From: an uncultured Collinsella sp.
GTDB taxonomy: Bacteria; Actinomycetota; Coriobacteriia; Coriobacteriales; Coriobacteriaceae
NCBI GenBank assembly: GCA_958435945.1
Contig: CAUBIC010000009.1
Location: 39,307-103,306 of the forward strand
DNA: 64,000 nt
Reading direction: 5' to 3'
A program made the translations under genes and the position numbers. Below the pieces are notes generated by a model. That model was given only the letters and a program-made list of their open reading frames with translations. It did no database searches and was not told the DNA's origin. Of this stretch, positions 32,933-41,897 are shown piece after piece (positions within the stretch are counted from its first letter, which is position 1; every line of letters starts with the position of its first letter).

Positions 32933-33030
32933 TGCTATGATTCCCCTTACCCCTGCGGGTAGGGGGTGTTTGTTGCCCAGACCAGAATCGGGCGATTCTG
33001 ACCACTTGAATATTGAATGGATGGCGTCTA

Positions 33031-34173
33031 GTGGTTAAGGCACTCAAAATTGAGATATTCCTGCTATGCATGATTGTTCTTATCGGGCTTGCCGCACGAA
33101 GCCGCCGCTCCTTGTTCTCGAGCACCCAGCAGCTTCTGTTTAGCATGCTGGGCTACACGTCTGCAGCCTACATTTTCTTCGATATGATCTGGACGCTCTC
33201 GGACGGCGTGAGCACTCCTGTAGGCATCACGGCCAACTGGATTTCCAACGCGGTCTCGTTTTCGCTGTTCGCCATCGCGTGCCTCATTTGGTTTTTCTAT
33301 TCCGAGACAGTGCAGGGCTCACGCCTTTTGACCGCGCGCTATAGGGTGGCGCTCGTGACGTTGCCAACCGTATTGGTGGTCGTGCTGGCATTTACCAGCT
33401 ACTGGACGCACACTATGTTCTATATCGATGCACAGGGCGTATATCGTCGCGGAGCGCTTTATATGATTCAGCCTATCGTTAGCTACTGCTACATCATATA
33501 TACGTCTTTGCATGCCTTTATTCAGACTCGAAAAGTCGAAAGTCTGCAAAAGAAGGCCATTTATCGCACCCTCGCCTTTTTTGCGGTTCCCGCTCTGGTG
33601 GGCGGTACCTTCCAGGTTTTGTTTTCGGTACCGGGCCTTTGTGTCGGTATAACGCTGAGCATCCTGCTGCTCTACATCATCTACCAGGAGCAGCTGATCT
33701 CGACCGACCCGTTGACTGGCCTCAACAATCGCAACCGTTTTGAGACCTATATGCTGTCGCTCTTTTCAAATGTGGATCAGGCCGAAGATGTATATCTGCT
33801 TATGATGGACGCTGACGGCTTTAAGCAGATTAACGACCGGTATGGACATGTTGAGGGCGATCATGCCCTCCAGGTCATATCTGCTACGCTCAAAGAGGTC
33901 TGCTCGGCGTCTGGTGGCTTTATCGCACGTTATGGCGGCGATGAGTTTGTGGTGCTTCAAAAGGCGACGGCGGAGCAGGACATCATGTGTCTGTGCGCGG
34001 CAATCAGCGACGAGCTCGCGCGCGCCGAGGTCCCGTATCTGTTGCGGATGTCCATCGGCTACGCACGGGTTGGTGATGGCGTCGATACCTGGCAAGACTT
34101 GCTTCGCGCTGCCGACGCGGAGCTTTACCGCGTAAAGCGCGAGAAGAAGAAAGCCGGCGTCCAGATACGCTAG
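33031..34173 (+). CDS. Membrane-bound GGDEF diguanylate cyclase
   Basis: 380 residues. The N-terminal 220 residues contain about seven hydrophobic segments and form an uncharacterised sensor. The C-terminal GGDEF domain starts near TDPLTGLNNRNRFE; DADGFKQINDRYGHVEGDHAL and RYGGDEFVVL (about residue 300) show an intact active site for c-di-GMP synthesis. No RxxD inhibitory site precedes GGDEF. The GTG at 33031 is chosen for GGATGG 6 nt upstream; a TTG at 33013 is in frame. A terminator-like inverted repeat follows. Confidence 0.87.
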   Translation: MVKALKIEIFLLCMIVLIGLAARSRRSLFSSTQQLLFSMLGYTSAAYIFFDMIWTLSDGVSTPVGITANWISNAVSFSLFAIACLIWFFYSETVQGSRLLTARYRVALVTLPTVLVVVLAFTSYWTHTMFYIDAQGVYRRGALYMIQPIVSYCYIIYTSLHAFIQTRKVESLQKKAIYRTLAFFAVPALVGGTFQVLFSVPGLCVGITLSILLLYIIYQEQLISTDPLTGLNNRNRFETYMLSLFSNVDQAEDVYLLMMDADGFKQINDRYGHVEGDHALQVISATLKEVCSASGGFIARYGGDEFVVLQKATAEQDIMCLCAAISDELARAEVPYLLRMSIGYARVGDGVDTWQDLLRAADAELYRVKREKKKAGVQIR

Positions 34174-34179
34174 AAAAAA

Positions 34180-34213
34180 GGGGCGAACGCTGGCGTGCGT
34201 TGCGGCCCTCAGC
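34180..34213 (-). terminator. Imperfect hairpin with T-run on the minus strand
   Basis: GGGGCGAACGC...GCGTTGCGGCCC forms an interrupted stem; on the minus strand it is followed by TTTTTTC (34174-34179). It can end the EamA gene transcribed from the right, and may also serve the GGDEF gene. Confidence 0.5.
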
Positions 34214-34275
34214 TCACCGATGTACTCCATTAAGCTAAAGCATGTGAATCTCCTCTACTAAATAAGGGCGGTTCG

Positions 34276-35211
34276 CTAGGCTTTTTTGGGTTTGTTGACG
34301 ATGATGATGCCGCCGCAGACCAACAGCAGGGCAACAAGTACGGTAACGGGGCTCGTGCCAGCGCCCTCGCCGAGCAGCAGTGCGCTCAACAGCACGCCAA
34401 AGACCGGGTTCATAAAGCCAAAGACCGAAACGCGGCTGACGGGGTTGACGGCGAGCAGGCGGGACCACAGCGAGTACGCGACGGCGGAAATGAGCGCCAT
34501 ATAAATGATGAGCGCGATGGCGGGGGCGATTTCGGTGGGGGAAAACGTGCCGCCCATCAAAAACCCGATTGCGGTAAGGACCACGCCACCGACTAAAAAC
34601 TGCCAGCCGGCGAGCAAGACGCCGTCATGCTCGCGCGAGAAGATGCCAATGAGGCAGGTCGACAGGGCGCCCGCAACAGTGGAAGCCAAGATAAATCCCT
34701 CGCCGTCGAGCGTAAAGCCAAAGGTGCCATCCGCGCCCGAAAGGTTGACGAGCGCGACGCCTGCAAAGCCCAGCACACAGCCAAGCACCTTGGGCGTATT
34801 GAGCCTCTCGGTGTGAAATGCCAAGGCGGCAAAGAGAATTGCGAGGAAGTTGGCGCTGGCCTCGATGATGGAACTCGACATGGCGCTGGCGCGCGAGAGT
34901 CCTAGGTAGAAAAAGAAGTACTGCCCGATAGTCTGGAAGAGTGACAAGACAAAGATGGGCTTGATGTCACGAGCCTGCGGAATGAGGGGGCGGCGTTGGG
35001 CCGCACTCATCCCAACGATAACCAGGGCGCCGGCAAGCGTGAAGCGCAAGCCCGCAAAGAGCAGCTGTGAGGCGCTATCGTGCGCGGGGATGCCAAAGAG
35101 CCCGTAACCGATCTTGATGCAGGGGAAAGCCGACCCCCAGAGCGCACAGCAGACGAGGCAGCCCAGGATGAGCCCGGGTAGGGTGGCGAGATACGGCTTG
35201 CGGCTTTCCAT
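34276..35211 (-). CDS. EamA-family (DMT) exporter
   Basis: 311 residues with ten transmembrane helices in the two-EamA-repeat layout. CCALWGSAFPCIKIGY opens the first repeat, LFQTIGQYFFFYLGLSRASA and EASANFLAILFAALAF follow. The second repeat contains AYSLWSRLLAVNPVSRVSVFGFMNPVFGVLLSALLLGE (in segments). Members export metabolites or amino acids; substrate unknown. The ATG at 35211 has AAGGACATC upstream. Downstream of purL on the same strand but separated by a strong terminator. Confidence 0.87.
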   Translation of the reverse strand: MESRKPYLATLPGLILGCLVCCALWGSAFPCIKIGYGLFGIPAHDSASQLLFAGLRFTLAGALVIVGMSAAQRRPLIPQARDIKPIFVLSLFQTIGQYFFFYLGLSRASAMSSSIIEASANFLAILFAALAFHTERLNTPKVLGCVLGFAGVALVNLSGADGTFGFTLDGEGFILASTVAGALSTCLIGIFSREHDGVLLAGWQFLVGGVVLTAIGFLMGGTFSPTEIAPAIALIIYMALISAVAYSLWSRLLAVNPVSRVSVFGFMNPVFGVLLSALLLGEGAGTSPVTVLVALLLVCGGIIIVNKPKKA

Positions 35212-35244
35212 GATGTCCTTCCTGTATGCGCGAAGCAAAAAAGA

Positions 35245-35273
35245 ACCCGCCACCGGGTGTGCCGGTGGCGGGT
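35245..35273 (-). terminator. Terminator of purL
   Basis: A 12-bp stem (ACCCGCCACCGG with its complement) at 35245-35256 and 35262-35273 with a 5-nt loop. On the minus strand it is followed by TTCTTTTTTGC. It lies 37 nt after the purL stop. Confidence 0.85.
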
Positions 35274-35309
35274 GTTGTTACCCGAGGGGATTGTACCCGA
35301 TGGGACGCA

Positions 35310-38300
35310 TTAAGCGAAGTAGGCCACGCCGCTCTCAAAGATCGGCATGAACTTATCGCCGGGGACATGCTCGGGCACGTTGCGGTACAGGTTGTCGCCA
35401 CGACGCTCGGCATGGCCCATCTTGCCCAGGACGCGGCCGTCGGGGCTCGTGATGCCCTCGATGGCGAGTGCGGAGCCGTTGGGGTTGACGGAAAGGTCCA
35501 TGCTGGGCTTGCCGTCCTCGCCCACGTACTGCGTGGCGACCTGGCCGTTGGCGATGAGCTGGGCGAGCACCTCGTCGCTGGCGACAAAGCGGCCCTCGCC
35601 GTGGCTGATGGCGACGGTGTAGGGGTCGTCCAGGCTGCACTGCGATAGCCACGGGGACAGGTTGGACGAGATGCGGGTGCGCACCAGACGGCTCTGATGG
35701 CGACCGATGGTGTTGAACGTCAGCGTGGGCGCATCGGGCGTGGCGTCGACGATGTCGCCGTAGGGCACCAGACCGAGCTTGATCAGGGCCTGGAAGCCGT
35801 TGCAGATGCCCAGCATCAGGCCGTCGCGGGCCTTGAGCAGGTCGCGGACTGCCTCGGTGACCTCGGGAGCGCGGAAGAACGCCGTGATGAACTTGGCGGA
35901 GCCATCGGGCTCGTCGCCGCCCGAGAAGCCGCCGGGGATCATGACGATCTGGCTTGCACGGATGCGGCGGGCAAGCTCGTGGGTGCTTTCGGCGACGGCC
36001 TCGGGCGTGAGGTTGTTGATCACGAAGGTGTCGGCCTCGGCGCCGGCGGCGCGGAAAGCGCGGGCGCTATCGTACTCGCAGTTGTTGCCGGGGAACACGG
36101 GGATTACCACGCGCGGGCGGGCGATCTTGGCGCCGCTGTACACGTGGATATCCTTGGCACGGAAGTCGATGGTCTCGACCTTGGCAGTCTCGCCGGCGCT
36201 GCGGTAGGCAAAGACGCCCTCGATGCCGCTCTCCCAGGCCTCCTGGAGCTCGGAGAGCTCGATGACCTCGGAGCCGGTATCGATGACATAGCCCTCGACG
36301 GTGGTGCCCAGGGGCTCGACGACAACGCCGTCGGCGACCTCGGGCAGCTCGGCATCCTCGGCGAGCTCGACGATAAAGCTGCCGTAGAGCGGGGTGAAGA
36401 GGCTCTCCACGTCCACATCTTCGGCAAGCTCGATACCGATCTGGTTGCCGACGCACATCTTAAAGAGGCTCTCGGCGCCGCAGCCGTAGCCGGGCGTGGA
36501 GACGGCCAGGGCGTCACCGGCGGCGGTGAGCGCCTCGACGGCGTCAAATGCGGCGAGCAGCTGCTGGGCGTCGGGGCGGTAGTCCTGGCCATAGGTGGCG
36601 GGGGCGATGCGGACGACGCGGTGCGTGAGGCCCTTGAACTCGGGGGAGACAGCGCGGGCCGCCTTGCCCACGGCCACGGCGAAGCTGATGAGGGTCGGCG
36701 GAACGTTGAGCTCGCCGGCCTCGTCCTCAAACGAGCCACTCATGGAATCCTTACCGCCGATGGCGCCGGCACCCAGGTCGACTTGGGCCATAAGGGCGCC
36801 CAAGACGGCTGCCATGGGCTTGCCCCAGCGCTCGGCCTCGGTGCGCAGACGCTCGAAGTACTCCTGGAAGGAGAGGTAGGCGCGCTTGTGCTCAAAGCCT
36901 GCGGCCACGAGCTTGGCGATGGACTCGACCACGGACAGGTAGGCGCCCGCAAACTGGTCGGCCTCCATCAGATAGGGGTTAAAGCCCCATGCCATAGCGC
37001 TCGCCGTGGTGGTCTCACCGTCCACGGGGAACTTGGCGACCATGGCAGAGCTCGGGGTGAGCTGTGTCTTGCCGCCAAAGGGCATGAGCACGGTCGCGGC
37101 GCCGATGGTGGAGTCGAAGCGCTCGGAAAGGCCCTTGTTGGAGGCGACGTTAAGATCGGTGACGAGCGAGGTCATGCGCTCGGCAAGCGTGGTGCCGGCC
37201 CAGCTGGGCTGCCACACGCTGCGGGCGCAGACGTGGGCGACCTGGTGCTTGGGCGCACCGTTGGAGTTGAGGAACTCGCGGGACAGATCGACGATGGCGA
37301 CGCCATTCCATGCCATGCGCATGCGCGGCTCGGCGGTAACCTCGGCGATGACGGTTGCCTCCAGGTTCTCCTCGGCGGCGTAGCCCATGAACTCCTCGAC
37401 GTCACCGTCGGCGACGGCGCAGGCCATGCGCTCCTGGGACTCAGAGATAGCGAGCTCGGTGCCGTCCAAGCCGTCGTACTTCTTGGTCACGGTATCAAGG
37501 TCGACATACAGGCCATCGGCAAGCTCGCCCACGGCGACCGAGACGCCGCCGGCGCCAAAGTCGTTGCAGCGCTTGATCAGACGGCAGGCATCGCCGCGGC
37601 GGAACAGACGCTGCAGCTTGCGCTCGACCGGGGCGTTGCCCTTCTGGACTTCGGCACCCGAGGTCTCGATTGACTCGGTGTTCTGGGTCTTGGAGGAGCC
37701 GGTGGCACCACCGATGCCGTCACGGCCGGTGCGGCCGCCCAGCAGGATGATCTTGTCGGTGGGGGCGGGGCACTCGCGGCGCACGTGGTTTGCCGGGGTA
37801 GCGCCCACAACGGCGCCGACCTCCATGCGCTTGGCCACGTAGCCGGGGTGATAGAGCTCGTTGACCTGGCCGGTGGCAAGGCCGATCTGGTTGCCGTAGC
37901 TGGAGTAGCCGGCGGCAGCGGTGGTTACGAGCTTGCGCTGCGGCAGCTTGCCCTCGAGCGTCTTGGACACGGGGACGGTGGGGTCTCCGGCGCCGGTGAC
38001 GCGCATGGCCTGGTACACGTAGCTGCGGCCCGAGAGCGGGTCGCGGATGGCGCCGCCCACGCAGGTGGCGGCACCGCCGAAGGGCTCGATCTCGGTCGGG
38101 TGGTTGTGGGTCTCGTTCTTAAACAGGAACAACCAGTCCTGGTCCTCGCCGTCGACATCGACCTTCACCTTGACAGTGCAGGCGTTGATCTCCTCGGACT
38201 CGTCGACATCGGTCATGACGCCGGTCTTCTTAAGGTACTTGGCGCCGATGGTGCCCATGTCCATGAGGCAGACGGGCTTGGCGTCGCGACCGAGCTCATG

Positions 38301-39056
38301 GCGCATCTCCATGTAGCGGTCGAAGGCCTGCTGCACCACGGCGTCGTCGATCGTCACGTCATCTAGGACGGTGCCGAAGGTGGTGTGGCGGCAGTGGTCG
38401 GACCAGTAGGTGTCGATCACGCGGATCTCGGTGATGGTGGGGTCGCGGTCCTCATCGCGGAAGTACTGCTGGCAGAAGGCGATGTCCGCCTCGTCCATAG
38501 CAAGACCGCGATCGGCGATGAAGGCGGCAAGGCCGGCCTCATCGAGCTCGCGGAAGCCGTCGAGCACTTCGACGGGCTGGGGCTCGGGGGTCTCCATGTA
38601 CAGCGTCTCGGGCAAGTCGAGCGAGGCGATGCGCGCCTCGACGGGGTTCACCACGTAGTGCTTGATGGCCTTGATGGCGGCTTCGTCCAGAGCGCCCGAG
38701 ATCATATAGACCTTGGCGGAGCGCACGGCGGGGCGCTCGCCCTGGCTGATGAGCTGCACGCACTCGCTGGCGGAGTCGGCGCGCTGGTCAAACTGGCCAG
38801 GCAGGAATTCGACGGCAAAGACGGCGCCATCGCTTGCGGGGAGCTCGTCGTAGGTCACATCGACCTGGGGCTCGCTAAAGACGGTCGGCACGCAGGAGCG
38901 GAAAAGCTCCTCGTCGATGCCCTCGACGTCGTAGCGGTTGATGATCCTCAGGGCCTCGATGCCCTTGATGCCGAGAATCTCGGTCAGCTCGCCCTTGAGC
39001 TGCTGAGCCTCGACGTCGAACCCGGGTTTCTTCTCCACGTAGATACGAGAGACCAT
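35310..39056 (-). CDS. purL: Phosphoribosylformylglycinamidine synthase, single-chain
   Basis: 1,248 residues. Step 4 of purine synthesis: FGAR plus glutamine and ATP give FGAM. The synthetase part has DTYWSDHCRHTTFGT, FLFKNETHNHPTEIEPFGGAATCVGG, FGAGGVSVAVGELADG and GGKDSMSGSF. The last ~270 residues are the glutaminase: VIPVFPGNNCEYDSARAF, MIPGGFSGGDEPDG and the catalytic-Cys motif LGICNGFQALIKLG. Synthetase and amidotransferase are thus fused; no separate PurQ or PurS is next to it. The ATG at 39056 has AGGCAGGAA upstream; an extension to 39164 is not needed. Confidence 0.95.
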   Translation of the reverse strand: MVSRIYVEKKPGFDVEAQQLKGELTEILGIKGIEALRIINRYDVEGIDEELFRSCVPTVFSEPQVDVTYDELPASDGAVFAVEFLPGQFDQRADSASECVQLISQGERPAVRSAKVYMISGALDEAAIKAIKHYVVNPVEARIASLDLPETLYMETPEPQPVEVLDGFRELDEAGLAAFIADRGLAMDEADIAFCQQYFRDEDRDPTITEIRVIDTYWSDHCRHTTFGTVLDDVTIDDAVVQQAFDRYMEMRHELGRDAKPVCLMDMGTIGAKYLKKTGVMTDVDESEEINACTVKVKVDVDGEDQDWLFLFKNETHNHPTEIEPFGGAATCVGGAIRDPLSGRSYVYQAMRVTGAGDPTVPVSKTLEGKLPQRKLVTTAAAGYSSYGNQIGLATGQVNELYHPGYVAKRMEVGAVVGATPANHVRRECPAPTDKIILLGGRTGRDGIGGATGSSKTQNTESIETSGAEVQKGNAPVERKLQRLFRRGDACRLIKRCNDFGAGGVSVAVGELADGLYVDLDTVTKKYDGLDGTELAISESQERMACAVADGDVEEFMGYAAEENLEATVIAEVTAEPRMRMAWNGVAIVDLSREFLNSNGAPKHQVAHVCARSVWQPSWAGTTLAERMTSLVTDLNVASNKGLSERFDSTIGAATVLMPFGGKTQLTPSSAMVAKFPVDGETTTASAMAWGFNPYLMEADQFAGAYLSVVESIAKLVAAGFEHKRAYLSFQEYFERLRTEAERWGKPMAAVLGALMAQVDLGAGAIGGKDSMSGSFEDEAGELNVPPTLISFAVAVGKAARAVSPEFKGLTHRVVRIAPATYGQDYRPDAQQLLAAFDAVEALTAAGDALAVSTPGYGCGAESLFKMCVGNQIGIELAEDVDVESLFTPLYGSFIVELAEDAELPEVADGVVVEPLGTTVEGYVIDTGSEVIELSELQEAWESGIEGVFAYRSAGETAKVETIDFRAKDIHVYSGAKIARPRVVIPVFPGNNCEYDSARAFRAAGAEADTFVINNLTPEAVAESTHELARRIRASQIVMIPGGFSGGDEPDGSAKFITAFFRAPEVTEAVRDLLKARDGLMLGICNGFQALIKLGLVPYGDIVDATPDAPTLTFNTIGRHQSRLVRTRISSNLSPWLSQCSLDDPYTVAISHGEGRFVASDEVLAQLIANGQVATQYVGEDGKPSMDLSVNPNGSALAIEGITSPDGRVLGKMGHAERRGDNLYRNVPEHVPGDKFMPIFESGVAYFA

Positions 39057-39240
39057 TGGTTCCTGCCTTCCTGATCGGTTGGGCGTACGGTACGGTATGC
39101 GGCAGCGGTCGGTTTGCGGGGTCTGCCCTGCGGTCGCCTTGAGCCACATGTTTGTAAACCTCACTATGATACGACAGCTCGCGGCGCGTTGAGGACGGCG
39201 AGGGTGCTACAGTGATGCGCAAACAAGAGAAAGGCATCAC

Positions 39241-40803
39241 ATGGCATTCGTTTCACTCGCCATCATCGCGCTCGTGGCCTTTGCAAGCCCCTTCATCGCC
39301 TCGGCGATTCCCGGAAAGCCCGTTCCCGAAACGGTCTTTTTGCTCGTGTTCGGCGCGGTGCTGGGACCCCATATGCTTGGCGTCATCCATGTAGATGCCG
39401 AGGTCTCGCTCGTGTCAGAGCTCGGTCTGGCATTTTTGTTCCTGCTTGCCGGCTTTGAGATCGATCCCAAGAACATCACGGGCGTCGAAGGCCGCTACGG
39501 TATGGCCACGTGGGCTGTCACATTTTGTATCGCCTGGCTTGCCGTGCGCTTTACCCCGTGGTTCTCGGTCAGCCATTTCGACGGTATCGCCGTGACGCTC
39601 GCCTTGACCTCGACGGCGCTTGGGGCGCTCATGCCCATCTTGCGCGAGCGGTTGCTTGCCGGAACGCGCGTCGGTGATTCGATTCTTGCCTATGGTACGT
39701 GGGGCGAGCTCGGCCCCGTGCTCGCCATGTCGGTACTGCTGTCTGCCCGTACGGGCATCGAGACGCTGCTGATCTTGGGCTTATTTGCCGCCGTGTGCGT
39801 GCTGCTTGCCGTGGTCCCCAGCCGCTCCAAACGCGTCGGCAGCCGCTTCTTTGCGTTTGTCGAGGAGCGCGCCGATACCACGTCGCAGACGTTCGTACGC
39901 CTGACAGTGCTTATTTTGGTCACGCTCGTGGCGTTCTCGGCCATCTTTAGCCTCGATATCGTATTGGGCGCTTTTGCCGCCGGCTTTGTCCTGCGCTATA
40001 TCATCCCCGAGGGCAACCATACGCTTGAGACCAAGCTCGACGGCCTGGCCTACGGCTTTTTGATCCCGGTGTTCTTTACCGTGTCGGGCGCTAAGATCGA
40101 CCTGACGGCCGTGGTGTCGCGCCCCGGGCTGCTCGTGGGCTTTATCTTGGCGCTGCTGATCATTCGTGCCGTGCCCATTCTCATCTCTATGAGCATTTGT
40201 CCCGTGACGCGCGATGTGTCGGCGTATGGCCGCATTACCGTGGCGCTCTACTGCACCACGGCGCTGCCGATCATCGTTGCCGTAACGAGCGTGGCCGTCA
40301 ACGCGGGCGCGCTGTCGCAAGATATTGCGTCGGTCATGGTTGCCGCCGGTGCCATCACGGTGTTCTTGATGCCATTGCTCGCGCAGCTCTTCTACCGCGT
40401 GGTCGACGCCGCGCCGGTCGCCGCCGTGGCAGAAGTCGCCGAGCATCCATCCGATGCGCTCGACATCCTGCGTGCCCATCATGATTTGGCGAGCCTGCTC
40501 GCACGCGAGCACGAGCTACTGACCTCGCATGGTCATGGTCGCGTATTCGAGGGCCTGCCTACGCTCGATACGATTGCCGAGCGTCTTTCCGCCGAGGCGG
40601 CGAGCGGCCACATCGATGCCCGCATCGTGGACGCGGCGCGTCTTCTTGCCGATAAGACCTATGGTGATGAGGTTGACCCGTCCGAGCTGACTCCGCGTGA
40701 GCGCCGCCGCCTTGAGCGCGCCAAGCTCGCCGTACACGAATACCGCCGCCGCATGCTGGAGCTCTATGCGCGCGATGAAGCCCAGGACGACGACGGTAAG
40801 TAG
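39241..40803 (+). CDS. Cation:proton antiporter (CPA2/KefB-type)
   Basis: 520 residues. Residues 1-390 form about twelve transmembrane helices of the Na+/H+ exchanger family: PVPETVFLLVFGAVLGPHMLG, ELGLAFLFLLAGFEIDPKNI and LGAFAAGFVLRYIIPEGNH. The C-terminal 120 residues are cytoplasmic and charged, without a recognisable TrkA_N domain, so it is not a full KefB. It probably exchanges Na+ or K+ for H+. ATG with AGAAAGGCATC upstream. Divergent from purL. A terminator follows. Confidence 0.88.
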   Translation: MAFVSLAIIALVAFASPFIASAIPGKPVPETVFLLVFGAVLGPHMLGVIHVDAEVSLVSELGLAFLFLLAGFEIDPKNITGVEGRYGMATWAVTFCIAWLAVRFTPWFSVSHFDGIAVTLALTSTALGALMPILRERLLAGTRVGDSILAYGTWGELGPVLAMSVLLSARTGIETLLILGLFAAVCVLLAVVPSRSKRVGSRFFAFVEERADTTSQTFVRLTVLILVTLVAFSAIFSLDIVLGAFAAGFVLRYIIPEGNHTLETKLDGLAYGFLIPVFFTVSGAKIDLTAVVSRPGLLVGFILALLIIRAVPILISMSICPVTRDVSAYGRITVALYCTTALPIIVAVTSVAVNAGALSQDIASVMVAAGAITVFLMPLLAQLFYRVVDAAPVAAVAEVAEHPSDALDILRAHHDLASLLAREHELLTSHGHGRVFEGLPTLDTIAERLSAEAASGHIDARIVDAARLLADKTYGDEVDPSELTPRERRRLERAKLAVHEYRRRMLELYARDEAQDDDGK

Positions 40804-40841
40804 TAAGGAATACCGGGATACGGGTTCCGTCCAAATAATAG

Positions 40842-40880
40842 AAGGCGCGCTGCCTGCGGTTGATGCAGACAGCGCGCCTT
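40842..40880. terminator. Bidirectional terminator
   Basis: Arms AAGGCGCGCTG (40842-40852) and CAGCGCGCCTT (40870-40880) with a 17-nt loop, followed by TTGCG. It lies between the convergent antiporter and SDR genes. Confidence 0.75.
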
Positions 40881-40924
40881 TTGCGTTGGGCCTCGTTGAG
40901 GTTCGAAGTCGTGGCTTGCGACCT

Positions 40925-41674
40925 TTAGGAGCGGGCGGCTCCGTCGACGGGGAGCACGGCGCCCGTGACATAGGATGACATGTCGCTCGCTAGGAAAACA
41001 AAGGCGTTGGCGACGTCCTCGGGCTCGCCCATGCGGCCGAGCGGAATAGTGGCGATGATGGGCTTAATAACCTCTTCGGGCAGGTTGGCGACCATGTCGG
41101 TCTTAGTCACGCCAGGGGCAACGGCGTTGACGCGGATGCCCATGGGGGCGAGCTCGCGCGAGAGCGACTGGACCATGCCGTTGACGGCAAACTTGGACGT
41201 GGGGTAACCGACGCCGGAGGGCTGGCCGTACTTGGCGACCATCGAGCTCGTGGTAGTGATGGTGCCGCCGTGACCGGCCTCGGTCATAATCTTGGCGGCC
41301 GCCTGGTGACCGTTAAAGACAGCGACGACGTTGAGGTCCATGACTTTGGCGAACTCCTCGGCCGTGTAGTCCAAAAGGGGTGAGCGCTGGGAGATTCCGG
41401 CATTGTTGACGACCGTATCGAGACCGCCCATATCGGCTGCAGCCTGGGTAAAGGCCTCGGTCACGGCTTCGAGTGAGGTGAGGTCGCAGGAGCGACCCCA
41501 GACCTTGGCGTCGGGATAGACGGCTGTCAGCTTCTCAACGGCCGCATCGGCGGTCTCCTGACGCGAGCCAAAGACGGTGACGGTGGCACCCTCCTCGATA
41601 AAGCGGCAGGCGATGGCATAGCCGATACCGCGCGTGCCTCCGGTGATGATTGCTTTCTTGCCCTCGAGCAACAT
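40925..41674 (-). CDS. Short-chain dehydrogenase/reductase
   Basis: 249 residues, classical SDR. Cofactor motif GGTRGIGYAIA (about residues 12-22), NNAGISQRSP, catalytic SSMVAKYGQPSGVGYPTSK with the Ser, Tyr and Lys residues, and PLGRMGEPEDVANAFVFLASDMSSYVTGAVLPVDGG-like end. It is close to FabG-type 3-oxoacyl reductases and sugar/alcohol dehydrogenases; the C-terminal GAVLPVDGA is usual. The substrate cannot be told. The ATG has TGGAGGC 4 nt upstream. Confidence 0.88.
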   Translation of the reverse strand: MLLEGKKAIITGGTRGIGYAIACRFIEEGATVTVFGSRQETADAAVEKLTAVYPDAKVWGRSCDLTSLEAVTEAFTQAAADMGGLDTVVNNAGISQRSPLLDYTAEEFAKVMDLNVVAVFNGHQAAAKIMTEAGHGGTITTTSSMVAKYGQPSGVGYPTSKFAVNGMVQSLSRELAPMGIRVNAVAPGVTKTDMVANLPEEVIKPIIATIPLGRMGEPEDVANAFVFLASDMSSYVTGAVLPVDGAARS

Positions 41675-41832
41675 GGTGCCTCCATTCTTCGGGGGTGGAC
41701 GTACGCAGCACAGGATAGCGGCGGACAAAAGCAAACATGTCTGCTTATCGGTGAGCGGTATCCCTGGTTGACACCGAACGGTCAAATTGTTCAAACGCGG
41801 ATCGCGTCAATGCGCCCCGAGCGTGCAAATAA

Positions 41833-41866
41833 AAGGGCTCCCGTCCAAGACCAGACGGGAGCCCTT
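41833..41866 (-). terminator. Terminator of homoserine dehydrogenase
   Basis: A 13-bp stem (AAGGGCTCCCGTC / GACGGGAGCCCTT) at 41833-41845 and 41854-41866, 31 nt after the hom stop; on the minus strand it is followed by TTATTTG. Confidence 0.85.
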
Positions 41867-41897
41867 CGAGCAAATGCGTTGTGGGGTGTAAACCGAA

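Noticed and set aside
35697..37673. 658-codon plus-strand open frame within purL
   Set aside because: Fully antisense to purL, whose motifs are clear; Gly/Ala/Leu/Asp/Val-rich shadow composition and no ribosome-binding site.
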